DNA of 64,000 nt from VBOC01 sp964512655 (GTDB taxonomy: Bacteria; Bacteroidota; Ignavibacteria; UBA10030; SZUA-254), in assembly GCA_964512655.1 (NCBI GenBank), contig CAZEJT010000001.1, forward strand, positions 620,001 through 684,000. The letters run 5' to 3'. The position numbers and the translations under genes are program-made. This document shows positions 17,757-26,002 of the stretch, piece after piece. The notes beneath the pieces are model-generated. The model did no database searches and had not been told where the DNA came from. It saw only the letters and a program-made list of their open reading frames with translations. How positions within the stretch are numbered: the first letter of the stretch is position 1; each line of letters starts with the position of its first letter.

Positions 17757-18539
17757 ATGAATTATTCGTCCATCGTTTTTTCCGCCGGAGATCGCCATGC
17801 AGTCATCACGCTCAACCGTCCCGAAAAGCGGAACGCGCTCGACAATGTGATGATCAGGGAGCTCGGCGCGGCCTTCAACGCCGCCAATCGTAATCCCAGT
17901 ATACGCGCGGTCGTCCTGACCGGCGGGGGAAGCGCGTTTTGCGCGGGAATGGACCTCGAATACCTCCGGAAGATCTCCGGAGCCGGCCAGGAAGAGAACC
18001 TCGAGGACGCGCGGCACCTCCTCAGGCTCCTTGAGCTCGTGCACGAACTGAAAAAACCCGTCATCGCGATGGTCAACGGCCCCGCTCTGGGGGGAGGATG
18101 CGGACTCGCGGCGGCGTGCGATTTCGTCTTCGCGTCGAAGGAAAAGGCAAAGTTCGGCGCGCCCGAGGTACGAATGGGATTTCTGCCGGCCCTTATTCTC
18201 GCGTATCTGATCAAGCGGATGGGGGAGGGGGCGGCGCGGGAATTCGTCCTTCGGGGCGAGATTCTCCGGGCGGAGGACGCAAAAACGAAAGGACTCGTCA
18301 CCGAAGTGGTGGACGCTGATTCGCTCGAGAGGAGGGTGGAGGAGTTTACCCTGGAGCTCCTTCGGTCGGCAAGCGCGTCCTCGCTCACGCTCACCAAGGA
18401 ACTCTTTGCGCGCTTCGATGAGATGGACGCGGAACGAGCCGGTGAATACGCGGCAAACCTGAATGCCCTCGCGCGGAAAACCGAGGACTTCAAGAAAGGG
18501 ATCGAGGCGTTCCTCAAGAAGGAGAACCTCGAATGGTGA
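17757..18539 (+). CDS. Enoyl-CoA hydratase/isomerase (crotonase) family protein
   Basis: 260 aa, start ATG 17757. Crotonase fold: oxyanion-hole blocks SAFCAGMDL and ALGGGCGLAAACDF, then FGAPEVRMGFLPA. In classical hydratases two glutamates act; the first lies right after GGGC (GGGCE), where this protein has Gly, while the second (in APE) is kept. One-Glu members include enoyl-CoA isomerases and methylglutaconyl-CoA hydratase relatives, so plain enoyl-CoA hydratase would be an over-call. Overlaps apt by 7 bases. Confidence 0.9.
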   Translation: MNYSSIVFSAGDRHAVITLNRPEKRNALDNVMIRELGAAFNAANRNPSIRAVVLTGGGSAFCAGMDLEYLRKISGAGQEENLEDARHLLRLLELVHELKKPVIAMVNGPALGGGCGLAAACDFVFASKEKAKFGAPEVRMGFLPALILAYLIKRMGEGAAREFVLRGEILRAEDAKTKGLVTEVVDADSLERRVEEFTLELLRSASASSLTLTKELFARFDEMDAERAGEYAANLNALARKTEDFKKGIEAFLKKENLEW

Positions 18540-19072
18540 GAGGGCTCGAGGAGCGTCTGCGCGAGCGAATCCGCACGATCCCCGATTTTCCCAAGAAGGG
18601 GATCATGTTCCGCGACATCACGACGCTCCTGCAGGACGAGAGGGCGTTCAGGGAAGCGAACGACTGCTTTTTCGAGAGGTACGAGGGCCTTGGCATCACA
18701 AAAGTCGCGGGCATCGAATCGCGCGGGTTCATCTTCGGGAGCGTCCTTGCCTCCCGGCTCGGGGCGGGCTTCGTTCCGGTGCGCAAACCGAACAAGCTCC
18801 CGTCGGCGAAGATCCGGGAGGAGTATGCGCTCGAATACGGAACCGACGCGCTGGAAGTGCACACCGACGCCGTCGATCCCGGCGAGAAGGTGCTCATTGT
18901 GGACGACCTCCTGGCAACGGGAGGCACTGCGCGGGCCTCGTGTGCGCTGATCGGAAATCTGGGGGGAATTGTGGCGGGCGCCGCCTTCCTGATTGAGCTT
19001 TCCTTCCTGAAAGGCCGGGAGAAGCTCAGGGAGTACGATGTTTTTTCCATCATCTCCTACGGGAGCGAGTAG
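18533..19072 (+). CDS. apt: Adenine phosphoribosyltransferase
   Basis: 179 aa, standard length. IPDFPKKGIMFRDITTLL at the N-terminus is the APRT hallmark; the PRPP-binding motif is VLIVDDLLATGGT near residue 125; AGIESRGFIFG and VRKPNKLP are also conserved. It makes AMP from adenine and PRPP in purine salvage. Its ATG lies inside the end of the crotonase gene. Confidence 0.97.
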   Translation: MVRGLEERLRERIRTIPDFPKKGIMFRDITTLLQDERAFREANDCFFERYEGLGITKVAGIESRGFIFGSVLASRLGAGFVPVRKPNKLPSAKIREEYALEYGTDALEVHTDAVDPGEKVLIVDDLLATGGTARASCALIGNLGGIVAGAAFLIELSFLKGREKLREYDVFSIISYGSE

Positions 19073-19091
19073 CCGCTCGCGACCGATCCGC

Positions 19092-20468
19092 ATGAAAACA
19101 ATCATCGAACCTTTCAAAATAAAGGTGGTTGAACCGATCGCCTTCACGACGGTCCCCCAGCGGGAGGAAATTCTCCGCGTCGCCGGATTCAACCCCTTCC
19201 TCATCCGCGCCGAGGACGTGCTGATCGACCTCCTCACGGATAGCGGCACCGCTGCGATGAGCGCGAGGCAGTGGGCGGGGATGATGGAGGGGGACGAATC
19301 GTATGCGGGCGCGAGAAGCTTCTTCAGGTTTGAACACGCCGCGAAGGACCTGACCGGATTCAGGCACATCATCCCCACTCACCAGGGGCGGGCCGCGGAG
19401 AAGATCCTTTTTACGCTCGTCGGAGGCCCCGGAACCTACATCCCCAACAACACCCATTTCGACACCACGCGCGCTAACGTGGAGTTTTCCGGCGCGAAGG
19501 CAATAGACCTCCTTCTTCCGGAAGGCCGCGATCCGGTGGCGGCCGGGGACTTCAAAGGGAATATCGACGTGGCGGCCCTCGACCGTTTCATCACGGAGAA
19601 AGGGAGGGATCACATCCCGCTCATCATGCTCACCGTGACGAACAACGCCGGGGGAGGGCAGCCCGTTTCCATGGAGAATATCAGGCAGGCGAAAGCGGTA
19701 GCGGCCCGGCACAAGATCCCGCTTTTTCTCGATGCGTGCCGCTTCGCGGAAAACGCCTTCTTCATCAGGGGGAGAGAGCAGGGTTACCGCGACAAGCCGA
19801 TCCGGGAGATTGCAAGGGAGATCTTTTCACTCGCCGACGGGTGCACGATGAGCGCCAAGAAGGATGCGCTGGTGAACACGGGCGGTTTTCTTGGACTCAA
19901 CAGCGACGATCTGGCTCTCAGGGCGAGGAATCTCCTCGTCCTTACCGAGGGGTTCGTCACCTACGGCGGCCTCGCCGGACGAGACCTCGAAGCGGTGGCG
20001 CAGGGCCTCGAAGAAGTTCTCGACGAGCATTATCTGACGTACAGGATCAGGTCGGTGGCTTACCTCGGCGAAAAACTCCTCGCCGCGGGGGTTCCCATGA
20101 TCGAACCTCCCGGCGGCCATGCGATTTACCTCGACGCCAAGAGGTTTTTGCCCCACGTTCCGCCCGATCGGTTCCCGGGGCAGGCGATTGTCTGCGAACT
20201 CTACCGGCGCGCGGGCATCCGCTCGGTCGAGATCGGAAGCGTGATGTTCGGACGCGTCGATCCCTCCAGCGGAACATTCATCCCGCCGGCCATGGAGCTC
20301 GTCCGGCTCGCGATCCCCCGGAGGGTCTACACCCAGAGCCACATCGACTATGTCGTCGAGTCGGTCATCGAGGTCTTTCAGGACCGCGACCGTCTCCGCG
20401 GATACCGAATCGTTTCCGAACCTCCCGTCCTGCGCCACTTCACCGCGCGATTCGAGCCACTCAGGTGA
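19092..20468 (+). CDS. tnaA: Tryptophanase (tryptophan indole-lyase)
   Basis: 458 aa, beta-eliminating-lyase family, shared by tryptophanase and tyrosine phenol-lyase. The PLP lysine is K257 in CTMSAKKDA; FLDACRFAENA supplies other PLP contacts. Two positions separate the families: tyrosine phenol-lyase has Arg in SMERG and Phe in LRFFTA, tryptophanase has hydrophobic and His. This protein has SVEIG and LRHFTA, both tryptophanase-like. It would cleave tryptophan to indole, pyruvate and ammonia. No TnaC-like leader is visible; only 19 bases separate it from apt. Start ATG 19092. Confidence 0.9.
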   Translation: MKTIIEPFKIKVVEPIAFTTVPQREEILRVAGFNPFLIRAEDVLIDLLTDSGTAAMSARQWAGMMEGDESYAGARSFFRFEHAAKDLTGFRHIIPTHQGRAAEKILFTLVGGPGTYIPNNTHFDTTRANVEFSGAKAIDLLLPEGRDPVAAGDFKGNIDVAALDRFITEKGRDHIPLIMLTVTNNAGGGQPVSMENIRQAKAVAARHKIPLFLDACRFAENAFFIRGREQGYRDKPIREIAREIFSLADGCTMSAKKDALVNTGGFLGLNSDDLALRARNLLVLTEGFVTYGGLAGRDLEAVAQGLEEVLDEHYLTYRIRSVAYLGEKLLAAGVPMIEPPGGHAIYLDAKRFLPHVPPDRFPGQAIVCELYRRAGIRSVEIGSVMFGRVDPSSGTFIPPAMELVRLAIPRRVYTQSHIDYVVESVIEVFQDRDRLRGYRIVSEPPVLRHFTARFEPLR

Positions 20469-20482
20469 CACAGGAGGCGATG

Positions 20483-21187
20483 ATGCGTTGTCCCGTCTGC
20501 GGCGCCGATAACAGTCACCTCGCCACCGTCTGCGCGAACTGCGGGAGTTTTCTGCAGCAGCGCGTCGAAAACCTCGACCTTTTTTACAGCTCCTGGCGCG
20601 TCATCGAGAGACCGGCAAAGGGGTTCAAGGCGGTGGCGCTTGCGCGCCACAAGAACTATGTTCTCCTTCTTTCGGCCTCGGCCGGGATCGGCTTCGTCTT
20701 CGGGTTTTTCTGGCTTGCCAAGATGGGTGAATACGCGCAAAGCCTCGTCAACCTGCTCGGCGCCGGGCTTCTGCTGGGACCCCCCGCGGGAATAGTCGCC
20801 GTATTCTTCGTATCGTCGATCATCGTGCTCATAGCCCGGGTGATGCGCATCCCTGTCAGACTGCGCGATGCCTATGCGGTTTCGGCGTACTCGGTTGTGC
20901 CGATCATCCTGACCGTCCTCCTCTTTCTCCCCCTCGAGCTGATGTCGTTCGGGCCGTATTTCTTCACGACGAGCCCGTCTCCCTACGCGATCCGCCCCTT
21001 TTCCTACGTCACGTTTCTCGCACTCGACGGGGCCTTCGCGCTCTGGTCCATCATCCTCCTGGTAATCGGGGTCCGCGTACTTCTCCAGGCGCCGTGGCGG
21101 CGCTCGGCCCTGGCCGTCGCAATCACGCTCCTCCTCACGGGGCTGGGAGTGGCGGCTCTCCTGCACATCGCCGTCCCCCGCATCTGA
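20483..21187 (+). CDS. Zinc-ribbon plus Yip1-like polytopic membrane protein
   Basis: 234 aa. The N-terminus has a two-knuckle zinc ribbon (CPVCGADN and CANCGSF, four Cys), followed by a soluble linker and five membrane segments with the YIP1-domain pattern. Start: AGGAGG at 20472-20477 is five bases before the second of two tandem ATGs (20483); the first, 20480, is too close. Function unknown; such proteins are common in FCB genomes and have been linked only loosely to membrane organisation. Confidence 0.75.
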   Translation: MRCPVCGADNSHLATVCANCGSFLQQRVENLDLFYSSWRVIERPAKGFKAVALARHKNYVLLLSASAGIGFVFGFFWLAKMGEYAQSLVNLLGAGLLLGPPAGIVAVFFVSSIIVLIARVMRIPVRLRDAYAVSAYSVVPIILTVLLFLPLELMSFGPYFFTTSPSPYAIRPFSYVTFLALDGAFALWSIILLVIGVRVLLQAPWRRSALAVAITLLLTGLGVAALLHIAVPRI

Positions 21188-21191
21188 GCAC

Positions 21192-21563
21192 ATGGAGCAG
21201 GAAGAATTTGAACGGATCGTCGAGCAGGCGTTCGAGCGCCTTCCGGAACAATTCCGGAGTGCGATAGAAAACGTCGGTGTGTTCATCGAGGAGTATCCTT
21301 CCGAAGAGATCGTTTCATCGCTACGGCTCAGATCAAAGCACCATCTCTTCGGACTCTATCAGGGAATTCCCCTGACATCCCGTGGCACCTGGTATGGGAT
21401 GTCGCCGGTGCCCCCCGACAAGATCTCTCTCTACAGGAAGAATATCGAGGCTGCGAGCCGCAGCGAGGAAGAGCTCGCGCAAAGAATTTACGACGTCCTC
21501 ATTCATGAGATCGGTCACTATTTCGGCATGACCGAAGAACAGATACGGAAGGCGGGATATTAG
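21192..21563 (+). CDS. Small zincin-like metallopeptidase (PF06262 family)
   Basis: 123 aa. The active-site motif HEIGHYFGM (HExxH, third ligand expected just downstream) lies near the C-terminus; LFGLYQGIPLTSRG and PDKISLYRKNIE are the family blocks. Cytosolic, no signal peptide. The family has uncharacterised proteolytic activity and is widespread. Four bases after the preceding stop. Confidence 0.88.
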   Translation: MEQEEFERIVEQAFERLPEQFRSAIENVGVFIEEYPSEEIVSSLRLRSKHHLFGLYQGIPLTSRGTWYGMSPVPPDKISLYRKNIEAASRSEEELAQRIYDVLIHEIGHYFGMTEEQIRKAGY

Positions 21564-21581
21564 CTAAAATTTTAGTATATT
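21564..21581 (+). promoter_or_regulatory. Palindrome CTAAAATTTTAG directly abutting a TATATT -10 box
   Basis: A perfect 12-bp palindrome (21564-21575) touches the -10 hexamer TATATT (21576-21581). The -35 position 17 bases upstream reads CGGGAT, not TTG. The palindrome therefore sits between the core elements of a promoter without a usable -35, as regulator-controlled promoters often do. Predicted start near 21589, 17 bases before the ATG at 21606. Confidence 0.5.
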
Positions 21582-21605
21582 CGCGAAACTACACAGGGGT
21601 GTTCA

Positions 21606-21893
21606 ATGGGGAAAGTGATATTTACGATTTCTTACGAAGTAAAGCCGGAGAGGCGGGAGGATTACCTCGCGCTTTCCCAGGAGATGAGAGCATATTGGGC
21701 CGGAAAGGACTATTCGATCTTCGAACAGAAAGGCAAAAAGAACCTCTTCCAGGAGGTGTTCATCTTCGCCAGCATGGACGAGTATGACCAGCTCGAAGAC
21801 CAGGATGAAAAGATGACTTCGATGGTGGCGCGGCTGGAGAGCTATCTCGCGAATGGGAAGATGAAATACACCACGCTCGTGGAATTGGCCTGA
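21606..21893 (+). CDS. Small dimeric alpha/beta-barrel (ABM-like) protein
   Basis: 95 aa. The sequence (VIFTISYEVKPERREDYLAL at the start, FQEVFIFASMDEYDQLED in the middle, YTTLVELA at the end) has the pattern of a ferredoxin-like dimeric barrel, as in antibiotic-biosynthesis-monooxygenase-type proteins. Catalytic residues cannot be picked out. It has its own promoter with a palindromic site and is followed after 7 bases by a hemerythrin-domain gene, so a redox or haem/iron-linked role is possible. Family assignment tentative. Confidence 0.6.
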   Translation: MGKVIFTISYEVKPERREDYLALSQEMRAYWAGKDYSIFEQKGKKNLFQEVFIFASMDEYDQLEDQDEKMTSMVARLESYLANGKMKYTTLVELA

Positions 21894-21900
21894 CCGCCCC

Positions 21901-22395
21901 TTGCCCCCCCGACGACTTCGCAAGCCCGCCGACCCGATCGCCCAGCTCATGCAGGAACACAACCACGCTCTGGTGCAGCTGAAGCACCTGAGCAGGGCGG
22001 TTCGCGCGTTTTCCCTCGAGGGCTACTCCGGCGGAAACATCCGGCAGATCCACGCAGCCCTTCGTTTCATTCAGGAGGAGGTCACCGTCCACAACCACAA
22101 GGAGGAAGCGGCCCTCTTTCCGGTGCTCGAGCGATACGTCGAGGGCCCGACGAGGGTCATGCGCGACGACCACAGACGCCTTCGGAAAGGATTCAGGGAG
22201 CTCAGGTCTGCCGTGAACCGGGTGGAGAAACACCGCGACAGCTTCTCAGCGATCAAGGCACTTTCGGGAGTATCCCGCCGAGTCGTCCAGCTCTTCGTAA
22301 ACCATATCCACAAGGAAAACTACGTGCTCTTTCCTCTCGTTCAGAAGTTCCTGACGAAAGAGGAATTGCGCGAGATCGCCAGAAACATGCTCTAG
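21901..22395 (+). CDS. Hemerythrin HHE-domain protein
   Basis: 164 aa. Iron-ligand pattern of the four-helix HHE fold: DPIAQLMQEHNHAL, VHNHKEEAALFP, RDDHRRLRKGF and NHIHKENYVLFP. Likely binds a di-iron centre, sensing or handling oxygen, nitric oxide or iron. TTG at 21901 is the first possible start and is needed to include the conserved DPIxxLxxEH segment; an ATG at 21949 would cut it. Co-transcribed with the ABM-like gene. Convergent with the M28 peptidase gene, seven bases apart, with no obvious terminator between. Confidence 0.88.
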   Translation: MPPRRLRKPADPIAQLMQEHNHALVQLKHLSRAVRAFSLEGYSGGNIRQIHAALRFIQEEVTVHNHKEEAALFPVLERYVEGPTRVMRDDHRRLRKGFRELRSAVNRVEKHRDSFSAIKALSGVSRRVVQLFVNHIHKENYVLFPLVQKFLTKEELREIARNML

Positions 22396-22402
22396 GAAAC
22401 CC

Positions 22403-24223
22403 CTACTTCCTCGCTTCAAGCAGCGCCTTCAGCGATCGCTCCTCGTTCCCCCTTCTGACCACCACAGTCACCTCGTCACCCGGCTTGTACCCCCCGAGAA
22501 GGTGCATGAAATCGTAGATGTTCGTTACTTCTTTCCCGCCCATCCGGATGATGATGTCGTCGGCTTTGAGGCCGGCTTTCTCGGCCGGGCTTCCTGCGCG
22601 TGTGCCGGTGATCTTCAGACCGCGCACGTCCTCGGCATAGTCCGGGATCACGCCCAGGCTCACGCGCAATCCTTGCCTGTCGCCTCCCCCCGCCATCGGG
22701 GTTGACGCCGTTGCCTGCGTGAACTGAGGCCTCGCCGGCGCGTCGGCGATCGAGGCGGTAATCCGCGTAACGAGTTCGACGACCCGCCGTTCCCCCGCGA
22801 CATTGATCTTCTCCCAGGTATCGCTCGGTCTGTGGTAGTCCGAGTGCAGATTCGTAAAGAAAAAAAGGACCGGGATGTTCTTCGCATAGAATGATGCGTG
22901 GTCGCTGGGTCCGAAGCCGTCGGGCTTGAGCTTGAGGGCGAGCGAGCCGAGGTTTTCAACCTTCACAAGGGAATCCCACCGCGGAGAGGTGCCCATCCCC
23001 TCCACGACCAGGACGCTGTCTTTCATGCGGCCCACCATATCCATGTTCAGCATTGCGGCCGCCTTTTCAAGCGGGAAGAGCGGATTCCTCACATAGTACG
23101 ATGAGCCGAGGAGCCCAAGCTCTTCTCCGGAGAACGCAGCGAATACCAGCGTGCGCTTCAATGCGCCGCGGCGCGCTGAAAAATACCGTGCCGCCTCGAT
23201 GAGCGCAGCCGTGCCCGAGGCGTTGTCGTCGGCGCCATGATGGATGGCGACCGTATCGGGCTTCAATGATCCCGAACCCTGGCCGCCCATTCCGAGATGG
23301 TCCATGTGTGCCCCGAGGATGACGCTTTCATCGCTGAGCGCGCCGGGCAGGTATCCGATGATGTTGGCTGTGTGAGCGTATTCCTTTAAAATCTGCGTCT
23401 GCATCGACACAGTGGCGCCCTGCACGTCGAATGAAGCGGGAGTTTTGCTCGAGTCGATCCGGCCCTGGATCGATTTCAAATCCTTCCCCGCGGCTGCAAG
23501 AATCGATTCCATACGGCTCCACCGGAGAGCGACGGCCGGCAATGAAAGCGATGAGTAGGGAAACCCGGAGGGGACGCTGGAGAGTTCGGATCCCTCGGAT
23601 CCGGGGGGCGCGGTCAGGAAGATCATGCCGACCGCACCGCTGTCGCGAGCCGTCATCGTCTTCTCCAGGAATCCCATGAAGCGGGTGAAGCCGTGCTCCC
23701 CGGGGCCCTGGGGGGAATAGCGCATGACTACGACTACCTTTCCCCTCACGTTCATACCGGCGTAATCGTCGTAGCGGACTGAATCCCTGGCGGCGATCCC
23801 GTACCCGACGAACACCAACGGCGCCGTGACGGTCGTATCGACGCTGAACGGGAGCGTCCTGAACTCGTCACCTTGTTTCAGAGCGATGCTCGTCCCGCCG
23901 GCGTTGAAAGAGAGGCTGTTATTCTCGCCGGGCTTGCGCGATGTGACGAAGGTGAAATCCTGAAGGTATGGCGTGCCGGCGGCCACGGTCTGGGAAGGGG
24001 CGACCAGGCCGTACTCCTTGAACCGGGCGGCGATGTAGGCCGCTGCCAGCCGGTTTCCTTCTTCGCCCGACTTTCGTCCCTTGAGATCGTCAGATGCAAG
24101 ATAGCGGACGTGGCGGAGGATTTCCTCCTGACTCACCCCGGAGGAAGCGGGCGTCTGAGCGTTCAGCGCGGACGCCGGAACGAGGAGAAGGAGAGAGAGG
24201 AATATGCGCATGCGGGTGATCAT
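22403..24223 (-). CDS. Exported M28-family aminopeptidase with PA and PDZ domains
   Basis: 606 aa. Signal peptide (RMRIFLSLLLLVPASALNAQ) then a PA-type insert and the M28 zinc peptidase core: GAHMDHLGM (His), ADDNASGTAAL (bridging Asp), FSGEELGLLG (general-base Glu and ligand), NMDMVGR (Asp) and HSDYHRPSDTW (His), a complete di-zinc set. The last 90 residues are a PDZ domain (GVIPDYAEDVRGLKI, AGLKADDIIIRMGGKEV). Probably a periplasmic aminopeptidase. Start 24223; an in-frame ATG at 24211 would also give a signal peptide. Confidence 0.93.
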   Translation of the reverse strand: MITRMRIFLSLLLLVPASALNAQTPASSGVSQEEILRHVRYLASDDLKGRKSGEEGNRLAAAYIAARFKEYGLVAPSQTVAAGTPYLQDFTFVTSRKPGENNSLSFNAGGTSIALKQGDEFRTLPFSVDTTVTAPLVFVGYGIAARDSVRYDDYAGMNVRGKVVVVMRYSPQGPGEHGFTRFMGFLEKTMTARDSGAVGMIFLTAPPGSEGSELSSVPSGFPYSSLSLPAVALRWSRMESILAAAGKDLKSIQGRIDSSKTPASFDVQGATVSMQTQILKEYAHTANIIGYLPGALSDESVILGAHMDHLGMGGQGSGSLKPDTVAIHHGADDNASGTAALIEAARYFSARRGALKRTLVFAAFSGEELGLLGSSYYVRNPLFPLEKAAAMLNMDMVGRMKDSVLVVEGMGTSPRWDSLVKVENLGSLALKLKPDGFGPSDHASFYAKNIPVLFFFTNLHSDYHRPSDTWEKINVAGERRVVELVTRITASIADAPARPQFTQATASTPMAGGGDRQGLRVSLGVIPDYAEDVRGLKITGTRAGSPAEKAGLKADDIIIRMGGKEVTNIYDFMHLLGGYKPGDEVTVVVRRGNEERSLKALLEARK

Positions 24224-24260
24224 CGGCAATCGTTCGAAGGGTTGTCGGAGGCTCCCGGAT

Positions 24261-25340
24261 TTATTCTTTCCATTCGGCAATGAAGATGTTGATCTCCCAG
24301 GGTGTCGTTGCGTTTCGCCCGGAGGCGAAGGCCAGATACTTCCCGTCGGGGCTGAACATGGGGAATCCGTCGAAGGATTCACTGAACGTGATCCGCCGCA
24401 GGTCCTTTCCGTCGAGCCGGATGCTGTAGAGATCGAAATTCATCGGGACGGCCGAGGTGTCAGCCATGTTCGACGAGAAGACGATATGCTCCCCGTCGGG
24501 ATGCATGAAGGGGGCGAAATTCGCCGCGCTGTTGTCGGTGAGCTGCTTCTTGTGCGAACCGTCGGAGTCCATGACCCAGATCTGCAGGTTGATGGGCTTG
24601 ATCTTTTCCTCCCTGAGAAGCTCCCTGTATTCCGCGATCTCCTTTTCCGTTTTCGGGTGGTACGCCCTGTAGACGATTTTCTTTCCGTCTGCGGAGAAAA
24701 AGGGGCCCCCGTCGTAGCCGAGCTCGTGCGTGAGCTGGCGGAGGCCGCTCCCGTCCGTGTTCATGGTGTAGATTTCGAGGTCACCGCTGCGGATCGACGT
24801 GAAGGCAATCCTGTCACCGCGCGGTGAAACGACCGCCTCGGCGTCATAGCCGGGGGAAGAGGTCAGCCGGTCCGTGATGCGCCCGTTCGTGTCGGCAACA
24901 AAGATATCGTACGACGGGTAAAGCGACCACACATACCCCTTCTTCCGGTCGGGCTTCGGAGGGCACTCTTCCCCCCCGAGGTGCGTCGAGGCGTAGAGGA
25001 TATGTCCGCCGTCGGGCATGAAGTACGAACAAGTGGTCCTCCCTTTGCCGGTCGAGAGCAATTTGACGCCGGATCCATCCGTATTCATCATGAAGATCTG
25101 GTCGCATTTGAGCGAATCGCGGGTCGACTGGAAGACAAGCTTCCTGCCGTCGGGTGAAAAATATGCTTCGGCATTCTGTCCGCCGAAAGTGAGCTGCCGG
25201 ACATTCCGGAGATGGACTTCCAGAGGGTTCGGGGCGACCGCCGCAGATTGGGCCCAGAACGCAGACCGGAGGAGTAACCATGCCGCGAACAAGACCGGTG
25301 TCCGGAGTCGCGGGCCGTTCCGTGAGTCCCGGGTCATCAT
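24261..25340 (-). CDS. Exported TolB-like beta-propeller (PD40 repeats)
   Basis: 359 aa with an N-terminal signal peptide. Six PD40/WD40-like blades can be counted from repeats such as FSPDGRKLVFQSTRD, SPRGDRIAFTS, FSADGKKIVYR, MHPDGEHIVFSS and FSPDGKYLAFASG. Homologous to the TolB propeller, but there is no Tol cluster nearby and no TolB N-terminal domain, so it is better called a PD40 protein. Start ATG 25340 overlaps the peroxiredoxin stop (ATGA). Confidence 0.9.
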   Translation of the reverse strand: MMTRDSRNGPRLRTPVLFAAWLLLRSAFWAQSAAVAPNPLEVHLRNVRQLTFGGQNAEAYFSPDGRKLVFQSTRDSLKCDQIFMMNTDGSGVKLLSTGKGRTTCSYFMPDGGHILYASTHLGGEECPPKPDRKKGYVWSLYPSYDIFVADTNGRITDRLTSSPGYDAEAVVSPRGDRIAFTSIRSGDLEIYTMNTDGSGLRQLTHELGYDGGPFFSADGKKIVYRAYHPKTEKEIAEYRELLREEKIKPINLQIWVMDSDGSHKKQLTDNSAANFAPFMHPDGEHIVFSSNMADTSAVPMNFDLYSIRLDGKDLRRITFSESFDGFPMFSPDGKYLAFASGRNATTPWEINIFIAEWKE

Positions 25341-25885
25341 TGCATCCGCTTGAGGGCGGCTTTCAGCTTGTCGAACGATACCGAATCGCGAACGCTGTAC
25401 CTGGGGTCGATGTATGCGATCTTCCCGTCTTTGCCGATCACATAGACTGCTCGTTTGTTGAAGCCGCTCTCCTCGTTGTAGGTGTTATAGATCCGCGCCA
25501 CCCTGTGAGCGTGATCGGCAACGAGCTTGAAGGGAAGGTTATGGTATTTGGCCCACTCGTGATGTGAGTATTCGTAATCGCCGCTGATGGGGAGGATCTC
25601 GGCGTTGAGACTCGCGAGCGCACTGAAATTATCGCGCATCGTGCACATTTCCTTCGTGCACCCTCCGCTCCAATCGGCGGGATAGAATGCAAGGATGATG
25701 CTCCGTTTCCCGAACAAGCCCGAAAGCTTCAGGTTCTCGCCGCCGACTGAATCCCTGGTTGCGTAGGGGAGCGTGAAGTCGGGCGCGGGGTCGCCGACAG
25801 CCAGGGGTTTTCCTCCGGCCTCCTGAGCGTGAAGGGGAACGTGGAGAAGGGCGAACAGCATGAAAAGAGGAGACATGTGCTTCAT
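25337..25885 (-). CDS. Exported thiol peroxiredoxin (BCP/AhpC-TSA type)
   Basis: 182 aa with a signal peptide (MFALLHVPLHAQ-like), so it is periplasmic. Thioredoxin fold: PAPDFTLP near residue 35, then FYPADWSGGCTKEMCTMRD with the peroxidatic C76 and a second Cys, C81, five residues on, the spacing of atypical 2-Cys Prx with CxxxxC. Reduces hydrogen peroxide and organic hydroperoxides. First gene of the Prx-TolB-M28 operon, transcribed divergently from aconitase across an inverted repeat. Confidence 0.92.
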   Translation of the reverse strand: MKHMSPLFMLFALLHVPLHAQEAGGKPLAVGDPAPDFTLPYATRDSVGGENLKLSGLFGKRSIILAFYPADWSGGCTKEMCTMRDNFSALASLNAEILPISGDYEYSHHEWAKYHNLPFKLVADHAHRVARIYNTYNEESGFNKRAVYVIGKDGKIAYIDPRYSVRDSVSFDKLKAALKRMQ

Positions 25886-25929
25886 GAAACTTCCGTTGAT
25901 CGTGGTGAGGGGAATTGTCTGAAGGGATC

Positions 25930-25963
25930 AATATACGAAAATCTGGATTTTTTTTCGTACATT
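25930..25963. promoter_or_regulatory. Symmetric divergent promoters with operator-like inverted repeat (peroxiredoxin / acnA)
   Basis: Inverted repeat TACGAAAA (25934-25941), 10 bases, TTTTCGTA (25952-25959). On the plus strand a -10 TACATT lies at 25958-25963, on the minus strand TATATT at 25930-25935. Counting 17 bases back from each gives ACGAAA as the -35 in both cases, that is, the repeat arms themselves. Neither promoter has a TTG -35. This geometry fits a dimeric regulator controlling both genes. No known box (Fur, PerR, OxyR, Fnr, Rex) matches. Confidence 0.6.
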
Positions 25964-26002
25964 ATGCCTGTCGGAACACGTTTAATCCCGCAAGGATCTA
26001 TG

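Noticed and set aside
19038..19091. Leader peptide (TnaC-like) before tnaA
   Set aside because: No Trp-Pro-containing short frame precedes tnaA; the space is taken by the end of apt.
17762..19378. Long minus-strand frame opposite the crotonase, apt and tnaA genes
   Set aside because: Spans three recognisable genes on the other strand and has a low-complexity Ser/Arg composition.
19736..20482. In-frame extension upstream of the zinc-ribbon membrane protein
   Set aside because: Runs through tnaA in another frame with Arg-rich shadow composition; AGGAGG marks the true start at 20483.
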